Origin: Monodelphis domestica
Taxonomy: Eukaryota; Chordata; Mammalia; Didelphimorphia; Didelphidae
Length of the DNA stretch: 64,000 nt
Direction of reading: 5' to 3'
Assembly: GCF_027887165.1 (NCBI RefSeq)
Contig: NC_077232.1
Location: forward strand, 7,254,891 to 7,318,890
The first letter of the stretch is position 1; each line of letters opens with the position of its first letter. A program made the translations under genes and the position numbers. Under the pieces are notes generated by a model, which saw only the letters and a program-made list of their open reading frames with translations, had not been told where the DNA came from and did not search any database. This document shows, piece after piece, positions 56,607-64,000 of this stretch.

Positions 56607-57765
56607 TCAGTCAATCCCTAATTGATGGGTATCCCCTCAGTTTCCAATTCTTTGCCACCACAAAAAGAGGTGCTTTAAATATTTTTGTACAAGTGGGTCC
56701 TTTCCCCTTTTTGGGGGGATCTCTTTGCTATTTAAACTAGTAGTGGTATTAAACTGGATCAAAGGGTATACAGTTTTATAAGCCTTTTAGCATAGTTTCA
56801 AATTGTCCTCCAGAATGGTTGGATCAATCAAGAAATCCACCAACAATGTACCAATGTCTCAGTTTTGCCACATCCCCTGCAATATTTATCAGTTTTCTTT
56901 ACTATCAAATTAGCCAATCAGAAAAATGTGAGGTGATACCTCAGAGTTGTTTTCATTTGCATTTCTCTAATCAAGAGGGATTTAGAATATTTTTCATATG
57001 ATTATTGATAGCTTTGGTTTCTTCATTTGAAAACTGCTTATTTATATCCCTTAACCACTGGTCAATTGTATTGGCTTTGTCAATTGTATTGTTATACATT
57101 TGACTTATTTCTTTATATATTTGAGAAATGAAACCTTTACTAAAGAAATTTGTTACAAAATTTTCTCAGTTTGTTGTTTCCTTCCTAATCTTGGTTACAT
57201 TGTTTATTTGTGCAAAATTATTCATTTTACAACTTTTAATGTTCTCTGGCTTGTTTGGTCATAAATTCTTCCCTTCTCCATAGATCTGATAGGTAAACTA
57301 TGATGTGTTCCCCTAATTTTCTTATGGTATCACCATTTTGTCTAAATCAGGTACCCTTTTTAACTTATCTTAGTATATGGTGTGAGATATTGTTCTATAC
57401 CTAGTTTCTGCCATACTGTTTTCCAGTTTTTCTAGCACTTTTTGTCAAATAATAGATTCCTATGCTAAATACTGGGATCCTTAAGTTTAATCAAACACTA
57501 GATTGTTGAGGTCATTTTCCCCTTAATATTTTGTATCTAACTTGTTCCATTGATCTACCATTCTCTTTCTTAGTCAGTATCAGATTGTTATGATGATGAT
57601 TGCTTTATAGTATAATTTGAGGTCTGCTACTGCTAGGCCACTTTCCTTCACATTTTTTTCATTCATTCCCTTTATATTCTTGATTTTTGTTTTTCCAAAT
57701 GAATTTTGTTATTATTTTTTCTAGCTCTATAAAATTTTTTTGCTAATTTGATTGGTATGGCAAGA

Positions 57766-58510
57766 AGAAGTTACATTAGCTACAGGAGGAAATAGACAGA
57801 AAAGGGGCATTAGTTGGGGAACTCAATTCTCCTTTCAAACATAGACAAATCTAAGCAAAAAATAGATAAGAAAAGTTAAGGAGCTTTATAGAAATTGAAA
57901 AAGGTTAGATATCATAGACCTCTGGAGAAATTGGAATGAGAAAAGAAAGGAATGTGCCTTTTCTCATTAACACAAAGAACAAATGCAAAAACTGATCCTG
58001 CATCAGAGCATATAAACCTCATAACCAAATGCAGAAAAGAACAACTTTTAAATGCATCCATTTCACTTCATAATGCAATAAAATGTGTGTTCAATAAAAG
58101 AACAGAAAAATAGACAAAAAATTCATTGGAAAAAATCCTAAAAATGAGTGAATGGAAGAACAAATCATCAAAGCTATTAATAAGTTCATTAAAGAGAATG
58201 ACAATGAGACAATATATCAAAATTTGTGGGATGCAGTCAATTCAGTACTATGGGGAGAATTTATATCTGTCAATGCTTACATTAATAAAATGGAAAAAAG
58301 AATAAATCAATGAACCGAGTAGGTGACTAAAAAAAAGAACTAGAAAAAAAAATGTAATCCCCAATTAAAGACCAAATTGGAAGTTCTAAAATTCAAAGGA
58401 GAAATTAAAGTAAGAAAATCACTGAACTAATAGATAAGATAAGGATCTAGTTTTGTGTAAAGGCCAATGAAATAGGGAGACTATTGGTTAATGTGATTTT
58501 TTTTAAAAGG
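57766..58510 (+). mobile_element. Older L1 continued (ORF2 endonuclease), sense
   Basis: Contains 'gagctttatagaaattgaaa', 'agaccaaattggaag' and similar ORF2 blocks in order, with stops in all frames. It ends at a junction with antisense L1 near 58,510. Confidence 0.8.
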
Positions 58511-58640
58511 AGTCCTAATTAGGATAATGTATCCATTTGGATCTTATCTTAATGATTGGTGTAAGATATTGGTCTAGACCTAGTTTCTACCAGACTACTT
58601 TCCTGTCATCCCAGCAATTTTTACCACATAGCAATTTCTT

Positions 58641-58840
58641 TTTTTTTTTTTAACTACTTACCTTTCCTCTTAGAATCAATATTGTGTATTGGTTCTAAAG
58701 CAGAAAAGTGGTAAGGGTTAGGCAATGGGGGTTAAGTGACTTGCCCAGGGTCACACAGCTGGGAAGTGTCTGAGGCCAGATTTGAACCCAGGACCTCCCA
58801 TCTCTGGTTCTCAATCCACTGAGTCACCCAGCTGCCCCCC
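58641..58840 (-). repeat. tRNA-derived CORE-SINE, antisense
   Basis: Full-length antisense SINE. TSD 'cacatagcaatttctt' (58,625-58,640) against 'cacatagaaatttctt' (58,841-58,856), one mismatch. Confidence 0.95.
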
Positions 58841-59100
58841 CACATAGAAATTTCTTATCCCATTACCCTAGATCTAAAATTTTGTCAAATATCACATAAC
58901 TATATTCATGTATAACTGTGTGTTGTATGTCTATTTTGTTCTACTGACCTACCTTTGTATTTCTTAGCCAGTACCAGATAATTTTAATCATTTTTGCTTC
59001 ATAATACATTTTAAAATCTCCTTCCTTTCCTTTTTAAAAAATTTTTTTTGCTCTTCTTGATCTTTTGTCCTTCTAAATGAATTTTGATATTACTTTTTCT

Positions 59101-59302
59101 CTCTCTTTTTTTTTAAACCCTGACCTTCCGTCTCAATACTGGGTATCAGTTCCAAGGCAGGAGAGTGGTATGGGTTAGGCAATGAGGGTTAAGTGACTTG
59201 CCCAGGGTCACACAGCTGGGAAGTGTCTGAGGACAGATTTGAACCCAGGACCTCCCGTCTCTAGGCCTGGTTCTCAATCCACTGAGCTACCCAGCTGCCC
59301 CC
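59101..59302 (-). repeat. tRNA-derived CORE-SINE, antisense
   Basis: Full-length antisense SINE with a 9-bp TSD 'actttttct' at 59,092-59,100 and 59,303-59,311. Confidence 0.93.
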
Positions 59303-60648
59303 ACTTTTTCTAACTCAATAAGGTAATTTTTTGGTAATTTGATGGGAATGAATTGAATAAGTAAATTAGTTTAAGTAAGGATTGTCATTTTAATTGTTTT
59401 GAATCTACCCATCTATGAATAATTAATATTTCTCCAATTATTTAGATCTGACTTTTTTGTGTTGAAAGTACTTTATAATTATGTTTGTGTAGCTCCTAGG
59501 TTTGTTTTGATAGATATACCCCCAGGTATTTTATTCTATCTCTGTTGTTTTCTTAATGGAGCATCTCTTCCTATCTCATCTTGCAAGACTTTGTCTGCAA
59601 TATATAAAAATGCTGAATGATGACTTATGTGAGTTTATGTTATATCCTGCTACTTTACTAAAATTATTGATAGTTCCAATTAACTTTTTAATTGAATCTC
59701 TAGGATTTTCCATGTATAACATCATATCATCCATAAAAAAAGATAACTTTACCTTTTTGCCCATTCTTATTTCTTCCCTTTTCCCTATCTTACTTCTATT
59801 GCTAGCATTTTTAATACTATACTAAATTATAATGGTGATAATGAGCATCCTTGTTTCACTCCTGATCTTATTGGGAAGGCTTTAAGTGTCTCCTCATTAT
59901 GGATAATACTCACTGATGATTTTAGATATATGCTTCTTGTCATTTAAAAAAAACTCAATTTGCACTTCTGCTTTCCAGTGTTTTTTATATTTTTAATTTA
60001 ATTAATTAATTAATTAAATTAATTTAGAATAGTTTCCCATGGTTACATGATTCATGTTCTTTTCCTCCCCTCCTCCAAACACCCACCCACAGTCAACAAG
60101 CAATTCCACTGGCTTTTACATGTATCATTAATCAAGACCAATTTTTTATTATTGATACTTGCACTAAGGTGATCATTTAGACTCTATATCCCCAATCATA
60201 TCCCCATCGAACCATGTGATCAAGCAGTTGTTTTTCTTCTGCGTTTCTACTCCCATGGTTCTTCCTCTGGATGTGGATAGCTTCTTTCTCATAAGTCCCT
60301 CAGAATTGTTCTGGGTCATTGCATTGCTGCTAGTAGAGAAGTCTATTATATTCAATTATGCCACACTGTATCTGTCTCTGTGTCCAATGTTCTCCTGGTT
60401 CTGCTTCTTTCACTCTACATCACTTCCTGGAGGTCTTTCCAGTTCACATGGAATCCCTCCATTTCTTTATTCCTTTGAGCACAAGAGTATTCCATTACCA
60501 ACAGATGCCACAATTTGTTCAGCCATTCCCCCAATCTAAGGGCATCCCTTCATTTTCCAATTTTTGGCCACCACAAAGAGTGCAGCTATGAATATTTTTG
60601 TACAAGTCTTTTTCCTTATTATCTCTTTGGAGTACAAACCCAGCAGTG

Positions 60649-61660
60649 TGTAAACCTTAAAATTTCTTAGACTTATAAATGTTGGAAATTTCACCATTGG
60701 GAAATTTCATACTTGAAAAATTTCCTATTGATAGTGGGTCTTGGCTATTGGAATGTGAACCCCATTGGCATAGGAGGTTCTTCTTCCTCCCTTCTTAAGA
60801 TTACTTTAGGACAGAAACCTTTTGCTGAACAATGGAAAGGACTTTGACCTATGCTTAAGCATAGAACAGGAATTTCTTTGAGTCATGATTGATTTTAGAA
60901 TTGATACAATGGAGATACTTGGAATGACAGAACCAAGTCTTGGAAATTGCAATCTCCACCCTACTCAGTCCTAACAGGATTTAGGAAGGGCTGCAGCATA
61001 GATCAAAATTTAATTATTCCAATCTCTACCCTACTCAGGGTAACAAGATTTAAGAAGGGCTGTAGCAAAAGATCAAGATTTAATTATTTGAGAATATGAC
61101 CTTCAACAGACATGTGCAAAGCCACAAACCTCTGGGCGGTCCTGGGTTAAGCTAGAGCCACCATTGGCACAGGGAAGACATGGACAGTGATTGGTAGATG
61201 TGAGAACTGAGGGGAGGGAACTTGGATGGTTTCCTTAAAGATAGAGGGGTCTGAGGACTGAGGTGGTGGGTTGGAGAGTTTTGGCTCTGAGTGGTTGGAG
61301 AGGTGCTCTGAGAAGCTTGCTCTGAAGGAAGCTGGAGGTGGAGGCCGCTGAGACTGTTTCTCCATTTTGGTCACGTGAGTAATAGGGACTGATCTCCTTT
61401 CTTTGCCCCAGCTATCTAAGGGCTTGGGCCTTTTGGCCCAGCTTAAACAGAAGGGGTATTTAAGCCCTATTCCCTTCTCTCCCCTTTCTCTCTCCCTCTC
61501 TCTCTATATATCTCTAATTCCTTTCTTCCTCCTGTTTGTAATTAAACTCTATAAAAGGTTGACGGCTGACTTGAGTTTTCATTTAGGAATTACATAGCTG
61601 AATTCCTTGGCAACCTTAAATTAATATATATCAGTCTTTTAAAGTGATTTCATTGTCACA
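60649..61660 (+). mobile_element. Solo LTR (family A), sense, 1,012 bp, with internal duplication
   Basis: TGTAAACC...GTCACA, with the perfect 4-bp TSD AGTG at 60,645-60,648 and 61,661-61,664. A 70-bp segment is tandemly duplicated (60,949-61,018 and 61,019-61,088). Shares 'caatggagatacttggaa', 'cttcaacagacatgtgcaaa' and the U5 end 'aattccttggcaaccttaaa' with 48,116-48,797. Confidence 0.95.
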
Positions 61661-63175
61661 AGTGCTATGGCTGGATCAAAGGGCAGACAGTCTTTTAAAG
61701 CTCTTTGGGAATAGTTCCAAATTGCCATCCAGAATGGTTGGATCAATTAACAACTCCACCAGCAATGTATTAATGTCCCAACTTTGCCAAATCCCCTCCA
61801 GCATTCATTGCTTTCTTTTGCTGTCATGTTAGTCAATCTACTAAGAGTGAGGTGGTACCTCAGAGTTGTTTTGATTTGCATTTCTCTAATTATAAGAGAT
61901 TTAGAACACTTTTTCATGTGCTTATTGATAGTTTTTATTTCTTTATCTGAAAATTGCCTATTCATGTCCCTTGCCCATTTATCAATTGGGGGATGGCTTG
62001 ATTTTTTGTACAATTGATTTATCTCCTTATAAATTTGAGTAATTAGACCTTTGTCAGATGTTTTTGTTATAAAGATTTTTTCCCAATTTGTTGTTTCCCT
62101 TCTAATTTTGGTTGCATTGGTTTTGTTTGTACAAAACCTTTTTAATTTAATGTAATAAAAATTATTCATTTTATGTTTTGTAATATTTTCTATCTCTTTC
62201 TTGGTCTTAAAATCTTTCCTTTCCCATAGATTCAACAGGTAAACTATTCTATGTTTACCTAATTTACTTTTAGTTTCCTTTATCATATTTAAGTCATTCA
62301 CCCATTCTGAATTTATCTTGGTGTAGGGTGTGAGATGTTGATCTAACCCTAATCTCTCCCATACTGTTTTCAAAATTTCCCAGCAGTTTTTGTTAAATGG
62401 TGGGGGTTTTGTCCCAAAAGCTGGGATCTTTGAGTTTATTATACACTATCTTACTGAGGTCATTAACTCTAAGTCTATCCATTGATCCTCCCTTCTGTCT
62501 CTTATCTAGCACCATATTGTTTTGATGAGCATTGATTTATAGTACAGTTTAAGATCTGGTACTGCTAAGCCCCCATACTGCAATTTTTTTTCATTATTTC
62601 CCTTGATATCCCTGATCTTTTGTTTTTCAAAATGAACTTTGTTATAATTTTTTCTAATTCATTAAGAAAAGTTTCTTGGTAGTTTGATAGCTATGGCGCT
62701 GAATAAGTATATTAATTCAGATAGGATTGTCATTTTTCTTATGTTAGCTCATCCTACCCATGAGCAATTAATGCTTTTCCAATTGTTTAGATCTAGTTTT
62801 AATTGTGTGGAAAGTGTTTTGTAGTTGTGTTCATATAATTACTATGTTTGTCTTCGCAAATATATTCCTAAATATTTTATATTATCTAGGGTGATTTTAA
62901 ATGAAATTTCTCTTTCTAACTCTTGCTGCTGAGGTGTGTTAGAAATATATAGAAATGCTGATGATTTATGTGAGTTTATTTTGTATCCTGCAACTTTGCT
63001 AAAGTTGTTCATTATTTCCACTAGCTTTTTAGTTGATTCTCTCGGATTCTTCAAGTAGAACATTATATCATCTGCATGGAGTAATAACTTGGTCTTCTCA
63101 ATGCCTATTTTAATACCTTCAATTTCTTTTTCTTCTCTAATTACTACTGCTAGTGTTTCTAGTACAATGTTAAAT

Positions 63176-63760
63176 CTGTGTGTCTGTAGTAGTCTCTCGG
63201 TAATTGAGGATGATGATTGTCTTTGTGCGTTTTTGTGCACAAAGACACTTGTGTGTGAAGGAGATTTAAGTGGAAAAAGTCAATGCACAGAGACAGTCCC
63301 ACCCTCTTGGCGTTGGAAGCCTGGGTACCAGTGGCACAAAAAGTCGTTACACCTGGAGACTTCCTCAGCTGCATTGGATGGCCGTGTTGTCTTTTGTGCT
63401 CCAACACACCCTAAGCACTCCACAGTGCCTTGCTGTATCGCCATCTCAGCCGTTGAACCTTCTTGTTGTTTTCTTCCACCTGTTCCGCCGAAACAGTCTT
63501 CACATGCTGGGTGAGCAAAGCCCTAGTTCACCAGGGGTCGACGACCCGATGGCTACCCTCACAAGGTTTAGCTGGCCTGTCGAAGCTGTTGCCCGGGATG
63601 TGGGCGCTGCCGCATGCTAGCAGCTACTAGGAGCCACAAGTGAGAGCTGGGTGTCAGGTGGGGGCCAGAGGCTAGAGATCTGCCCTAGGAGGGCACAACA
63701 AGCCCTCCATACCAAAGATATTACTCCTTCCTGAACACCCCATACACCCCAATGTTAAAT
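63176..63760. mobile_element. Unidentified insertion (575-585 bp) in antisense L1
   Basis: L1 sequence is continuous if 63,176-63,760 is removed ('tacaatgttaaat|aatagagg'). Flanks: 'aatgttaaat' at 63,166-63,175 and 63,751-63,760, followed by an extra 'gttaaat'. The insert is GC-rich, with many CpGs (for example 'ccgccgaaac' and 'ggtcgacgacccgatgg'), unlike everything around it. It has no poly(A), no TG..CA ends and no terminal inverted repeats that I can see. Frames up to 141 codons overlap it but look accidental. Confidence 0.7.
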
Positions 63761-64000
63761 GTTAAATAATAGAGGTGATAATGAGCATCCTTGTTTCACT
63801 CCTGATCTTATTGGGAATGCTTCTAATTTATCCCTATTGCAAAAGATGCTTATTAATGGTTTTAAATATGTATTATATATTATTTTTAGGAAAGGCCTTT
63901 CTATTCCTGTACTTTCTAGTGTTTTCAATAGGAATGAGTGCTGTATTTTGTCAAAGGCTTTTTCTGCATCTATTGAGAGAATCATGTGATCTCTGTTGGT

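Larger units (their letters stand above)
54446..57765 (-). mobile_element. L1 3' half, antisense, inside the older L1
   Basis: Begins with T-rich 3' UTR complement ('ttttattttcccaagcacat') and proceeds through the ORF2 C-terminus to about the RT region near 57,765. It is interrupted by two solo LTRs of opposite orientation. All frames are broken. The flanking older L1 resumes at 57,766 in the expected place ('agctacaggaggaaatagac'). Confidence 0.85.
58511..59980 (-). mobile_element. L1 ORF2 fragment, antisense, with two SINEs
   Basis: Reverse-strand ORF2, from the region upstream of the C-terminal domain to the palm ('catatcatccataaaa' near 59,723). It is interrupted by SINEs at 58,641 and 59,101. 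Confidence 0.82.
59981..64000 (-). mobile_element. L1 3' half, antisense, continuing beyond the window
   Basis: Starts with an A/T tail of (TTAA/TAAT) repeats, then the 3' UTR complement, the ORF2 C-terminus (minus-strand open frame 62,373-61,747 with 'WARDMNRQFSDKEIKTINKH') and RT ('[14 protein letters not shown]' on the minus strand near 63,075; '[14 protein letters not shown]' near 63,970). It carries a solo LTR and an unidentified insertion. It keeps longer frames than the other old copies. Confidence 0.9.

Noticed and set aside
15545..59302. tRNA-like heads of the SINEs (for example 'agctgggtagctcagtgc') as tRNA genes
   Set aside because: Each is joined to a CORE domain and A-rich tail and bordered by a TSD; no complete cloverleaf with anticodon arm is preserved.
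61747..62373. 208-codon minus-strand frame that looks like an intact gene
   Set aside because: It is the C-terminal part of L1 ORF2 in an antisense, interrupted copy.

Overview
This window is nuclear DNA from a metatherian (marsupial) mammal. Three things support this. The tRNA-derived CORE-SINEs carry a shared core resembling 'agctgtgtgaccctgggcaagtcactt', as in marsupial MAR1-type SINEs. The LINE-1 lineage is L1-type with a marsupial-style 3' UTR. The only recognisable host gene is a divergent mammalian CATSPER1. The species cannot be fixed from the sequence alone; opossum-like or dasyurid-like genomes both fit.

Layout: 1-9.2 kb is mostly unassigned sequence with old SINE remnants and two 5'-truncated antisense L1 tails that have perfect target-site duplications (TSDs). 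9.25-20.3 kb is an old sense L1 that was hit by a class I (gamma-like) endogenous retrovirus (ERV). The ERV keeps decayed gag, pro and pol, has lost env and the 5' LTR, and itself carries a SINE and a solo LTR. 20.3-29.0 kb is a mosaic of nested L1 pieces, solo LTRs, SINEs, a small hAT-type MITE and a (GA)n tract.

29.79-42.01 kb is CATSPER1 on the + strand. I resolved 12 coding exons with GT/AG junctions and consistent phases, giving 1,407 nt and 468 residues. It encodes the pore-forming alpha-1 subunit of the sperm flagellar Ca2+ channel: six-segment voltage sensor and pore, S4 arginine/lysine ladder, T-x-D-x-W filter and C-terminal tail. The long His-rich N-terminus of eutherian CATSPER1 is absent; only about 125 residues precede S1. 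Introns contain a 440-bp GGAT microsatellite, several SINEs, a degenerate tandem repeat and a 5'-half L1.

42.0-64.0 kb is a nested retroelement pile: a full-length but dead L1 (45,455-53,353, 15-bp TSD) inside an older L1, antisense L1s inside or beside it, and several solo LTRs. Four solo LTRs here have clear 4-bp TSDs, and a fifth has ambiguous ends. Near the right edge lies an unidentified 575-585 bp CpG-bearing insertion inside L1. No intact viral or LINE reading frame was found, and no RNA gene or CRISPR. All function in the window that I can support rests with CATSPER1; the rest is retrotransposition history.
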